Shown piece after piece: positions 1 through 7,749 of a stretch of DNA of 36,278 nt. Under the pieces are notes generated by a model that made no database searches, was not told where the DNA came from, and worked only from the letters and a program-made list of their open reading frames with translations. Numbering within the stretch: the stretch's first letter is position 1; every line of letters starts with the position of its first letter. Position numbers and translations under genes: made by a program. Origin of the DNA: an uncultured Roseburia sp. (lineage in GTDB: Bacteria; Bacillota; Clostridia; Lachnospirales; Lachnospiraceae); assembly GCA_947246475.1 (NCBI GenBank), contig CAMXSH010000022.1:1-36278 (forward strand), written 5' to 3'.

Positions 1-210
1 AGGTTGGCTCCGCACTTGATGACGGTTTATCTCCTGGATCCGATGTTGGCTCCGCGCTTGAAGACGGCTTATCCCCCGGATCGGAGGTTGGCTCCGCACT
101 TGATGACGGTTTATCTCCTGGATCCGATGTTGGCTCCGCACTTAGGGATGGTTTATCTCCTGGATCCGATGTTGGCTTTGCACTCGGAGATGGTTTATCT
201 CCTGGATCCG
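1..210 (-). repeat. Five tandem 42-bp in-frame coding repeats
   Basis: Units at 1-42, 43-84, 85-126, 127-168 and 169-210 each encode 14 residues (SDPGDKPSxSAxPT). Units 1 and 3 are identical over all 42 bases; the others differ at a few positions. The array may continue left of the window. It is a low-complexity stalk, and its length is probably variable between strains through slippage or recombination. Confidence 0.9.
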
Positions 211-613
211 ATGATGCCTGTGGCTGCGCAGATGGCACTGGAATTCCTGGCTGCGCCGAAGTTGTATTCGCAGAACCCGTACGTTTAGGAACGGGCTTCT
301 TTTTATTCTTAACTGTTACACGGCATACTAATTTCTTTTTGCCGACTTTTGCTGTGATACGGGCAGTTCCTTTTTTCTTTGCTGAAACTTTCCCTTTAGA
401 AGAGACAGCCGCTACTTTTTTATTACTGCTCTTCCATTTCGCTTTTTTCTTTGTTCCCTTAACCTTGAGCCGGACACTCTTACCAACATACAAGGTCACT
501 TTCTTCTTGTTGAGTTTAGGCTTTACCGTTTTTGCTTCTGAACGCCCTGGTGAAACCAACAAAGAAAGCGTCAATGCAAAACAAAGGATCAGCGCTATGC
601 TTCTCTTGTTCAT
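1..613 (-). CDS. Secreted Ig-like (Big_2-type) repeat protein, 3' end outside window
   Basis: The gene starts at the ATG at 613 behind GGAAAGG and runs off the left edge, so the C-terminus is not seen. The N-terminus MNKRSIALILCFALTLSLLV is a signal peptide. Residues about 28-105 form one lysine-rich bacterial Ig-like (Big_2) domain, with the usual pattern VTLYVGKSVRLKVKG, WKSSNKKVAAVSSKGKVSAK and GTARITAKV. A Ser/Thr/Pro-rich stalk follows, built from 14-residue repeats of the form SDPGDKPSsSAePT (see the repeat entry). Such proteins are exported surface or secreted proteins in which the Ig fold displays or anchors another domain; that domain, if any, lies beyond position 1. No function beyond export and adhesion-like architecture can be given. 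Confidence 0.75.
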   Translation of the reverse strand, partial: MNKRSIALILCFALTLSLLVSPGRSEAKTVKPKLNKKKVTLYVGKSVRLKVKGTKKKAKWKSSNKKVAAVSSKGKVSAKKKGTARITAKVGKKKLVCRVTVKNKKKPVPKRTGSANTTSAQPGIPVPSAQPQASSDPGDKPSPSAKPTSDPGDKPSLSAEPTSDPGDKPSSSAEPTSDPGDKPSSSAEPTSDPGDKPSSSAEPT

Positions 614-638
614 TAAATCAAATCCTTTCCGATATATT

Positions 639-655
639 ATTATAGATTCTATAAT
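639..655. promoter_or_regulatory. 17-bp palindrome in the leader of the Ig-like gene
   Basis: ATTATAGA-T-TCTATAAT is a perfect inverted repeat 26 bp upstream of the start codon at 613. On the minus strand it contains a TATAAT -10-like hexamer, so it could be a promoter with an overlapping operator, or a small hairpin at the 5' end of the mRNA. The regulator is unknown. Confidence 0.4.
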
Positions 656-766
656 GTTATCGGAGCTTCCTATTGATTACAAGAGAATTTTCATAAATAT
701 TTTATAAAGTTTCTATGATATATAGGCAATATTTTTTGATCTTTCTGGCAGATCTTCCTTCAGTAG

Positions 767-3610
767 TTATATCCGCGGACTTTCTTCTGGTCCCAGATAG
801 GATTCCGGAAGCTCTCCCCTGTATAAAATAAGTTTCTGCAGGGCAAGACCAGCCTCCACGCCATAGTACCGGATCTCATTGACACCAGCATGGAGATGAT
901 GGGTGGTAATGCCGTAATGGCAGTTATTGAGAACGCCCTCCGCCCATCCATGGGCACGGTCCCAAGGTCCTCCGCCAATCTCATAATTCTCTGCCAGGAT
1001 CGTATCTCCCACCACCGGCGCTTCATCACCGGCGCATACCGCATACCGCACTGTCCTTCCATGTTCCAGATTGTTTTCTGGTGTGGTGATCACTTTCAGG
1101 GAATACTCTCCAGCCTCCTTCACATAAACCGAATATGTCAAACTTGGCGCTTTGCCAATCTCGTCAAAATTCCCAATGACAGGATAAATCTTCATGGCAG
1201 AACGGGTTTTTCCATAACCCTCTAACTTCTCAAAATGATGTTCCCCATAAGTTTCAGAATTTACAAAATTTTCTGCTTCCATGGAAACGATGCCATCCCT
1301 CTCGATAAAGGTACCAGCAGGAAGATTATCTACAATTGTCGTATACTTCACTGCAATTTCAATGGTCTCTCCCGCTCCCTTTACTTTTACTGTCTTTTCA
1401 AAATCAGCAGTAACCGAAGGATCCACACTAACATCAATGCTGACAATCTCACCACTCACTCTTCCGCTGGAGGGACTCACAACAATGCCGTCTTCTGCTT
1501 CCACGGTAAAATCAAAGGACTCTCCGCCCCTGCTGGCGATCTCAATGCTGTAATGCTCTGCGCCTGCCTGGGTAAATTCCGGAAGACTGGTTTTCCCGGT
1601 TGCTGCAAAGGAATCTGCATTCTCTGCATGTACAAGCATCTCGACAGTCTGGGCCACGGGAATTTCCTTCACCTCCGGAAAATGCCAGCCCTCCTCATTC
1701 CAGGATACAAAGCAGGCATGGTTGGACATCATCATGCCTTTCCATTTTCCCTCTGCCATCTCTTCATTATAATATCTGGTCAGTTCCGCATCCTTTTCTA
1801 TCGCAGCCTTCACTTTTTCAGCATAGTGGTTTGCCGCCACGATCCCCTGCTCCGCATACCAGTGATTCAGCGCAGCATAGAGACTCATAAGCTGCAGGTT
1901 CATTCCCGCCACCGCCGGATAATAAACGAGACCATAAAAGGTATCTGCCGATTCTGCCGGAATCTTATTTTTTATTGAATCCGTCTTCTGGATCAGCGCC
2001 TCACAGCGGCGGATCATTCTCTTTGTCTCATTGAAATGGGAGACATGATACACTTTCGGATTCATCGACTCCGGTCTTCTCAATCCGTGGATCCTTGTAT
2101 ATTCTCTCAGTACATCAGCGATCTCTGTCTTACATACTTCATCTTTCACATAAGCCCCAAACTGCTCTTCTACCCAGCCGGCAAGAAATTGGTCTGTCTC
2201 ATTTTTATGATCCGTTCCCCTGCCCTCAAAATCATAAGCCAGCTCCATAATAAAAGATAAGGGAAGTTCATCCGGGCGGATATCCCCCACATTGGCGATC
2301 CACAGATCCCGTATCCCATAATCATATGCCATGGATACCTGCTCCCATACTTTGGGAAGCGGCGTAGAATTGACCCACTCGTAGGAGATGGGACCGCCGT
2401 GATAATCAAAGTGATAATATAGTCCCCAGCCGGCTTTTCTGTCTCTCAGCTCTTCCGTGGGAAGCGTCCGTACATTTCCAAAGTTGTCATCCGACAGCAG
2501 TAGAATAGTGTCCTCCAGCCCATCCCAGGACTGCAGGCCTTTTACGCCATTGCCGCCATAATAAAATCCTTCCACTTCTTTGTAGAGTGCAAGCATCTTC
2601 GGCATGTGGTCACAGCCTTTGTCACGAATGATCTTCTTCTGGTCTGTGATGATGCGGCGCAGCAGTTCTACATTTTCCTGTATGGTGGAATCTGGTCCCA
2701 GCATCATCGTATCCCGTTCTCCCCGCATACCGATGGTGATCATATGTTTAAAATCTTTGTCTCTCTCCACACCATCTTCCCAGTAGCGGTAAAGCCCCTC
2801 GCTGTTTGTATAGTAATTCCAGTCTTTTCCGTATCCAACGTTGTTCTCATCGGTCTTTACCTTATCCCACTCTTCACTGGCGCGCATCAACGGTTCGTGA
2901 TGGGACTGCCCGATGGTGATCCCCAGTTCCGTACCGAGCTTTATAATGGCAAGAGGATCCTCAGAACCATCCAGCGGAAGGGACGCCGACCACATCGCCG
3001 GCCAGAAATAATTACCTTTCAGACGCAGCAAAAGATCAAATACTTTTTCATAGAAGAATTCATTGAAATCCCCAAAAGTATTTTCTACAAAATTACCCAG
3101 GGACGGCCACTCGTCATTCATAAAGAAACCACGGAATTTTACCGACGGTTCTTTGGAAATAAAATCTATGCCCTCATCAAAAATGAGCTCTTTCCTGTGA
3201 GCTGGTTTTACATCCGCCCAGTACACCCAGGGAGAGACACCAGCCGCCTTCGACAGATGGTAAATCCCGTGAAGGGTGGAGACCGTCTCTGTCCCCGCGA
3301 TCACTAATTTTTCTGTATTGTTATATGTAATGAGCTGAATAAGGAAAGATTCTCTCTTTCCTTTCAGCTCTGAGCTCTCAAACACTCCGTCCTTTTCCAG
3401 CTGCTGCAGCACAGGACTCTTTCCTATGGTGCCCGCGATCACCTGCGGCTGATCTGTCAGCTCCTCTTCGATCTGCGGTTTCACGCCAGTCACCAGCTCC
3501 ACATCGCCGGCAAAGATCCCCGCTACATGAACAAGTCCCTTTATATCTTCGGAATCCGGCGACAGATAGATCCCTGCCGCAGTTCCTTCTTTTACCAAAT
3601 CAAATTTCAT
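767..3610 (-). CDS. GH115 alpha-glucuronidase (xylan side chains)
   Basis: A 947-residue protein of the glycoside hydrolase 115 family, which removes (4-O-methyl-)glucuronic acid from xylan or xylo-oligosaccharides. Family-typical stretches are RGFFMNDEWP (about 160-169), GNYFWPAMWSASL (about 199-211), and the later EVEGFYYG and LLSDDNFGNVRTLP segments of the catalytic barrel. The last ~170 residues are the beta-rich GH115 C-terminal domain. The start at 3610 was chosen because AAAGGAG sits 7 nt before it; longer in-frame starts reach into a hairpin repeat and have no ribosome site. There is no signal peptide, so it should act in the cytoplasm on imported oligosaccharides. It lies downstream of uxaC in the same direction, which would process the glucuronate released. 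The role is secure; the exact substrate is inferred. Confidence 0.9.
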   Translation of the reverse strand: MKFDLVKEGTAAGIYLSPDSEDIKGLVHVAGIFAGDVELVTGVKPQIEEELTDQPQVIAGTIGKSPVLQQLEKDGVFESSELKGKRESFLIQLITYNNTEKLVIAGTETVSTLHGIYHLSKAAGVSPWVYWADVKPAHRKELIFDEGIDFISKEPSVKFRGFFMNDEWPSLGNFVENTFGDFNEFFYEKVFDLLLRLKGNYFWPAMWSASLPLDGSEDPLAIIKLGTELGITIGQSHHEPLMRASEEWDKVKTDENNVGYGKDWNYYTNSEGLYRYWEDGVERDKDFKHMITIGMRGERDTMMLGPDSTIQENVELLRRIITDQKKIIRDKGCDHMPKMLALYKEVEGFYYGGNGVKGLQSWDGLEDTILLLSDDNFGNVRTLPTEELRDRKAGWGLYYHFDYHGGPISYEWVNSTPLPKVWEQVSMAYDYGIRDLWIANVGDIRPDELPLSFIMELAYDFEGRGTDHKNETDQFLAGWVEEQFGAYVKDEVCKTEIADVLREYTRIHGLRRPESMNPKVYHVSHFNETKRMIRRCEALIQKTDSIKNKIPAESADTFYGLVYYPAVAGMNLQLMSLYAALNHWYAEQGIVAANHYAEKVKAAIEKDAELTRYYNEEMAEGKWKGMMMSNHACFVSWNEEGWHFPEVKEIPVAQTVEMLVHAENADSFAATGKTSLPEFTQAGAEHYSIEIASRGGESFDFTVEAEDGIVVSPSSGRVSGEIVSIDVSVDPSVTADFEKTVKVKGAGETIEIAVKYTTIVDNLPAGTFIERDGIVSMEAENFVNSETYGEHHFEKLEGYGKTRSAMKIYPVIGNFDEIGKAPSLTYSVYVKEAGEYSLKVITTPENNLEHGRTVRYAVCAGDEAPVVGDTILAENYEIGGGPWDRAHGWAEGVLNNCHYGITTHHLHAGVNEIRYYGVEAGLALQKLILYRGELPESYLGPEESPRI

Positions 3611-3636
3611 TCCGCTCTCCTTTGTTCTCATTATTT

Positions 3637-3727
3637 TGTGCATGATTTCTGCACATATCAAGTTGCGAAGCAATCTTGCCAACAAATCCTTTGGATTTGT
3701 TTTAAGTTCGTCAGAACTTATTTTTTA
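3637..3727 (-). repeat. Hairpin-rich dispersed repeat, copy 1
   Basis: Between uxaC and the GH115 gene lie four consecutive hairpins: TGTGCA-N7-TGCACA (3637-3655), CAAGTTGC-gaa-GCAAtCTTG (3659-3678), AACAAATCC-ttt-GGATTTGTT (3681-3701) and AAGTTC-gtca-GAACTT (3704-3719). The outer two hairpins recur at 27957-28020 in the same orientation and order, also upstream of a minus-strand gene. The inner part differs. It could be a small non-autonomous mobile element or a structured regulatory RNA segment. Confidence 0.6.
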
Positions 3728-5134
3728 TTATAAATCAAATCCAAAATACCTCACTGCATTGTAATATGAGATGTCCTTCACCATCTCTCCCAGCAGCTCA
3801 TAGTCCTCTGGATACTCCCCATCCTCTACCAGCCTGCCAATGTAGTCGCAGAGAATCCGTCGGAAATACTCGTGTCTCGGATAGGAGACAAAACTTCGTG
3901 AATCTGTAAGCATACCAATAAAGTTCCCCAAAAGACCAAGACTTGCCAGAGAGGTGATCTGCTCTGTCATACCCGGCTTGTGGTCATTAAACCACCAGGC
4001 AGATCCCTGCTGGATCTTTCCACGGATCCCATCTCCCTGAAAACATCCGATCATCGTTCCGATCACCGCATTATCCACTGGATTCAAGGAATACAGGATC
4101 GTTCTGGGCAGCTCGTCCCTGCAGCAGAGGGCATTGAGAAAATCTGCCACCTCAGCAGAGAATCCTTTTTCATTGATACAATCGATTCCCGCATTGGCGC
4201 CGGCACTCTGATAGACCTGTTCATTATTCTCCCGCTTTGCCCCATAGTGAAGCTGCATGGCAAGATTCCTTCCAGCATATTCCCTGCCCATAAACAGCAT
4301 CATCATTGTCTTAAACTGAAGAAGCTCCTCCAGCTCCAGCTTTTCCCCGGCGAGACTGCGCTTTACCAGTTCATCCATCTCATTTTCAGATACCGGACGG
4401 TACTGGGCATAATCCAGCCCGTGATCTGTGATGAGACAGCCATTTTCCACAAAATAGTCCAGACGCTTTACCAGCGCCTGCCGCAAAGTAGAAAAATCTT
4501 GAATCGCAACGCCGCTCACATCCGAAAGCTGTCCCATATATGCTACAAATCCTTCCTTTTCTGGTGACATGGCGAGATCTGGACGCCATGCTGGAAGCAC
4601 CTGAACTTCAAAATCCGGATCTTCCTTGATCTGCTTATGATATCTCAGATCATCCACTGGATCATCGGTCGTACATACCAGGGTCACGCCAGACATACGG
4701 ATAAGATTCTTAGCTGACATCTCTGGTCTCTGAAGCTTTTCGTTACAGATATCATAGACCTTCCTCCAGTTCTTTCCGCTTAAAGTCTCTTTGATCCCAA
4801 AATACCGCTGCAGTTCCAGATGGCACCAGTGGTACATAGGGTTGCCGATGGCTCTCGGAAGTGCCTCCGCAAAAGCCTGGAATTTCTCTTCATCCGAAGC
4901 ATCCCCGGTGATATATTTCTCATCCACACCGTTGGAGCGCATGATACGCCATTTATAATGGTCGCCTCCCAGCCAGAGCTCTGTTATATTTTTGAACTGT
5001 CTGTCCTCTGCGATCTCCCTTGGATCAAGGTGACAATGATAATCGAGGATCGGGGTTTTCTCCGCATAATCGTGATATAATTTTTTTGCTGTCTTTGTAT
5101 TCAGTATAAAATCCTGGTCCATAAATGCTTTCAT
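3728..5134 (-). CDS. uxaC: Glucuronate isomerase
   Basis: UxaC converts D-glucuronate to D-fructuronate (and galacturonate to tagaturonate) in the cytoplasm, the first step of hexuronate breakdown. The 468-residue product starts MKAFMDQDF and has the family N-terminus LDYHCHLDPREIAED, with the metal-type H33-x-H35 motif, followed by LWLGGDHYKWRIMRSNG; length and motifs match the family. ATG at 5134 is preferred because AGGAGG lies 5 nt upstream; an earlier ATG at 5161 overlaps the deacetylase stop but has no ribosome site. It follows the deacetylase gene by 23 bp and precedes the GH115 gene, so the three are probably co-transcribed. Confidence 0.95.
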   Translation of the reverse strand: MKAFMDQDFILNTKTAKKLYHDYAEKTPILDYHCHLDPREIAEDRQFKNITELWLGGDHYKWRIMRSNGVDEKYITGDASDEEKFQAFAEALPRAIGNPMYHWCHLELQRYFGIKETLSGKNWRKVYDICNEKLQRPEMSAKNLIRMSGVTLVCTTDDPVDDLRYHKQIKEDPDFEVQVLPAWRPDLAMSPEKEGFVAYMGQLSDVSGVAIQDFSTLRQALVKRLDYFVENGCLITDHGLDYAQYRPVSENEMDELVKRSLAGEKLELEELLQFKTMMMLFMGREYAGRNLAMQLHYGAKRENNEQVYQSAGANAGIDCINEKGFSAEVADFLNALCCRDELPRTILYSLNPVDNAVIGTMIGCFQGDGIRGKIQQGSAWWFNDHKPGMTEQITSLASLGLLGNFIGMLTDSRSFVSYPRHEYFRRILCDYIGRLVEDGEYPEDYELLGEMVKDISYYNAVRYFGFDL

Positions 5135-5157
5135 ATCAGCCTCCTGTTTACTCTTTT

Positions 5158-6024
5158 TCATCTGCTATGCAGATAAGCACTGCCATTTTCTATGTTCTTT
5201 CCTTTTCTTTCCATCAGCTCGCTGACGGTAAGTATATCGTACCCTTTTTTCTGGAGCCAGGGTACTATCTTTTCCACCGCCTCGGCAGTGGTATTGTAAA
5301 TGTCATGCATCAATATGATATCCCCATCCTTTACCTCTCTTCTCACTTCCCTGAATATCTTTTTCGTATTTCTCGTCTTCCAGTCCAGTGTGTCCAGGCT
5401 CCACAGGATCATCGGCATGTCAAGCTTTTTTCTCATGGTTTTGCTGATGGATCCATAGGGCGGCCGTAAAAGCCGGATCTGATATCCCCCTGTCAGTTTG
5501 CTGACCGTCTTATTTGTTTTTGCCAGCTGCCGCTCCACCCTGTTCCACTTCATTTTACTCAGCTGGGGATGATTCCAGGAATGGCTTCCAATCTCACAGC
5601 CTGCCGCCAGATACATCTGAAGAATGTCCCCATCCACTCTTGCCCTGTCTCCAAGGACAAAAAAAGTGGCATGCGCCCCATATTTTTGTAAAATTTCCAC
5701 AATTTTCCCATCGTTTGCACGGGAAGGACCGTCATCAAAGGTCAATGCAACTGCTTTGTCCCTGACCACTGGCGCAGGGGTTGGCTGTGCCACGGTTTCC
5801 ACCGATTCGGGTACCGGTGAAGCGGTTGCCAGCGCCTGCTGACCTTTCGGTTCGTATCCTGTTCCGCTATTTTTCACCGTTGAGTATATCTTTACAATGG
5901 ATAACGCCAATATCATGACCACTGCTGCCGAAACCGATACTGCCAGAATCACATTCTGTTTTTTCCCTTTGTTTTGTCTGATAGCTCTGATGATTTTCCT
6001 TCGCGCATTCAAACGTCTGTTCAT
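5158..6024 (-). CDS. Membrane-anchored polysaccharide deacetylase (CE4/NodB)
   Basis: A 288-residue protein with a basic N-terminus, one membrane segment (about 24-45), a Pro/Ala-rich linker (about 55-88) and a NodB-homology domain. All five CE4 motifs are visible: TFDDGPS (base D97, metal D98), HSWNH (metal H148 and H152), RPPYG (187-191), DTLDW (211-215) and the final ILMHD (H240). The active site should face outwards. CE4 enzymes deacetylate peptidoglycan, chitin-like glycans or acetylxylan. Its position 23 bp before uxaC and GH115 fits a xylan role as well as cell-wall modification; the sequence does not decide between them. Confidence 0.85.
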   Translation of the reverse strand: MNRRLNARRKIIRAIRQNKGKKQNVILAVSVSAAVVMILALSIVKIYSTVKNSGTGYEPKGQQALATASPVPESVETVAQPTPAPVVRDKAVALTFDDGPSRANDGKIVEILQKYGAHATFFVLGDRARVDGDILQMYLAAGCEIGSHSWNHPQLSKMKWNRVERQLAKTNKTVSKLTGGYQIRLLRPPYGSISKTMRKKLDMPMILWSLDTLDWKTRNTKKIFREVRREVKDGDIILMHDIYNTTAEAVEKIVPWLQKKGYDILTVSELMERKGKNIENGSAYLHSR

Positions 6025-6043
6025 TTTACTCTCACAACCTTCT

Positions 6044-6049
6044 ATTATA
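6044..6049 (-). promoter_or_regulatory. Candidate -10 of the deacetylase-uxaC-GH115 operon
   Basis: TATAAT on the minus strand, about 20 bp before the deacetylase start. No good -35 hexamer is found at 16-18 bp, so an activator or a different start may be involved. A short palindrome AGTGTTACACT lies about 15 bp further upstream (6064-6074, overlapping the end of the preceding gene). Confidence 0.4.
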
Positions 6050-6071
6050 ATTTAATAGTCAAAGTGTAACA

Positions 6072-7061
6072 CTAATTTTCTGGTTTTTCAATGACAATTT
6101 TTCCATCTACCAGCTCCAGTTTTACTTTATTTCCTTTCATTCCCATTTCCTGGAGAAGTTCGGATGGTATCTGGATTCGTCCTGCACGGTCGAGAACGGC
6201 AAATTCTTCCTGAACCTCTTCTTCATTCCAATTAATAGTAATATCCTCCAACCGCTGTTTATATTCACTTTTCATGATACGCTCACTGCTGGTCTTTCCA
6301 TCCCGGATAGATATAACCCGGTTTACCTTAGACGCCAGCTCTTTATCGTGGGTTACGATCACGATCGTAACTCCCAGAGTCTCATTCAGCCGTCGGAACA
6401 TATCCAGAATATCGTCCGCGGTCCGGCGGTCTACAGCCCCCGTAGGTTCATCTGCCAGCAAAAGTTTAGGCTCATTGGCCAGGGCGATGGCGATGGCGAC
6501 ACGCTGCTGCTCTCCTCCTGACAGCTGGCTCAGTTTATTGTCCTTCCGTTCTGAAAGTCCTACCAGCTCCAAAAGCTCCTCCGCCCGCTGTTTCTTTTCT
6601 GTTTCTGACATGGAATTCTGCCGGAACAGCATTGGGGTCATGACATTCTCCCATGCGGTCAGATAAGGAAGAAGATTCCTGGCGTTATTCTGCCACACAA
6701 AACCAACTGTACTACGTTTGTAGTCTACTAATTCTTCCTCTGTCAGCTGGAACAGGTTTTTTCCATCTACATACAGTTTCCCTGCCGACGGTCGGTCCAG
6801 CCCTCCGATCATATTCAAAAATGTAGATTTTCCACTGCCGCTATTTCCGATGATCGCCATGAGCTCTCCACGGCGGACAGTAAGATCCAGACCCTGCAGC
6901 GCCAGAACTTCGATATCCTTTGTCTTATAAATTTTCACCAGCCCGTCGCACTCGATCATCACATCTTCCGGCACATCGAGCTCCTCCATCTCCTGGCTTC
7001 CTGAAGCCTGCCGGTTGATATGGCGGAAATCCTTTATCTTTTCCAACACTTTATTCTTCAT
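6072..7061 (-). CDS. ABC transporter ATPase with C-terminal AbrB-like domain
   Basis: A 329-residue MacB/LolD-type ATPase: Walker A GNSGSGKST (72-80), signature LSGGEQQ (180-186), Walker B LLLADEP (200-206), H-loop H238. After the usual end of such ATPases (about 255) there is a linker and, at about 285-329, a stretch FAVLDRAGRIQIPSELLQEM followed by KVKLELVDGKIVIEKP that fits the SpoVT/AbrB swapped-hairpin fold. AbrB-like domains normally dimerise and bind DNA, but here the domain may serve ATPase dimerisation or link transport to regulation. The ATG at 7061 overlaps the end of the upstream ATPase by 11 bp, implying translational coupling. It is the last gene of the adaptor/permease operon. 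Confidence 0.88.
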   Translation of the reverse strand: MKNKVLEKIKDFRHINRQASGSQEMEELDVPEDVMIECDGLVKIYKTKDIEVLALQGLDLTVRRGELMAIIGNSGSGKSTFLNMIGGLDRPSAGKLYVDGKNLFQLTEEELVDYKRSTVGFVWQNNARNLLPYLTAWENVMTPMLFRQNSMSETEKKQRAEELLELVGLSERKDNKLSQLSGGEQQRVAIAIALANEPKLLLADEPTGAVDRRTADDILDMFRRLNETLGVTIVIVTHDKELASKVNRVISIRDGKTSSERIMKSEYKQRLEDITINWNEEEVQEEFAVLDRAGRIQIPSELLQEMGMKGNKVKLELVDGKIVIEKPEN

Positions 7062-7731
7062 TGATAATCTCACCATCCTCCAAGTGATAAATACAGTCTG
7101 CGATCTCCAGCAGCCCCATATCATGAGTTGTCATTACGATGGTTACCCCTTCTTTCTGAATCAGCTCCCGGAAGATCTTCATAACCTGAAGGCCTGTAGC
7201 AGTATCCAGCTCTGCTGTCGGCTCATCGGCATAGATGATCCGGGGCTTATGGGCGATCGCCCTGGCGATGGCTACCCTCTGCTGTTCTCCTCCCGACAGT
7301 TCCTGGGGCATATGGTGCATACGCTGTCCAAGTCCTACCAGTTTCAGACATTCCTCCGCACGTTTGCGCTTATTTCCCGGATACTTTGCCAGCCGGAGAA
7401 GAAATTCTACATTCTCATAAGCTGTCATCATCGGGATCAAAGCCACCGACTGGAATACAAATCCCACATTAGTCTTCCGGAATTCTTCTCTCTGGGCATC
7501 ACTCATTTTTTCCAGATTCTTCCCGTCAAAAATAACCTCTCCTGCCTTGGGGTAATCCAGGGCACTCAGTATATTCATGAGCGTTGTTTTCCCAGAGCCG
7601 GAGCGCCCTCTTAATATCGTAAGCCTTCCCTCTGGAATCTGGATACTGATATCCTGCAGCACCACAAACTCTCCTCCGGAAGCTACCGGGAAACTTTGTT
7701 TTATACCCTCTGTAACAATAATATTCTCCAT
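7051..7731 (-). CDS. ABC transporter ATPase (MacB/LolD type)
   Basis: A 226-residue stand-alone ATPase of the family that powers FtsX/MacB-type permeases. Walker A is GRSGSGKTT (42-50); the Q-loop FVFQSVALIP, the signature LSGGEQQRVAIARA, Walker B IIYADEPTAELD and the H-loop TTHD are all present. The start at 7731 has GAGGTAAGG upstream. It lies 18 bp after the permease gene and overlaps the second ATPase gene. With two ATPases per single permease a heterodimeric nucleotide-binding pair is plausible. Confidence 0.92.
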   Translation of the reverse strand: MENIIVTEGIKQSFPVASGGEFVVLQDISIQIPEGRLTILRGRSGSGKTTLMNILSALDYPKAGEVIFDGKNLEKMSDAQREEFRKTNVGFVFQSVALIPMMTAYENVEFLLRLAKYPGNKRKRAEECLKLVGLGQRMHHMPQELSGGEQQRVAIARAIAHKPRIIYADEPTAELDTATGLQVMKIFRELIQKEGVTIVMTTHDMGLLEIADCIYHLEDGEIINEE

Positions 7732-7749
7732 GTCCTTACCTCGTTTCCA

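Noticed and set aside
1..288. Plus-strand open frame through the 42-bp repeats, and a CRISPR-like look of the repeats
   Set aside because: The minus-strand frame has a signal peptide, an Ig-like domain and a ribosome site. The repeats are contiguous with no unique spacers, so it is neither a plus-strand gene nor a CRISPR array.
767..3685. Longer start for the GH115 gene at 3685
   Set aside because: The extra residues are translated hairpin repeat; ATG 3610 has AAAGGAG at 7 nt.
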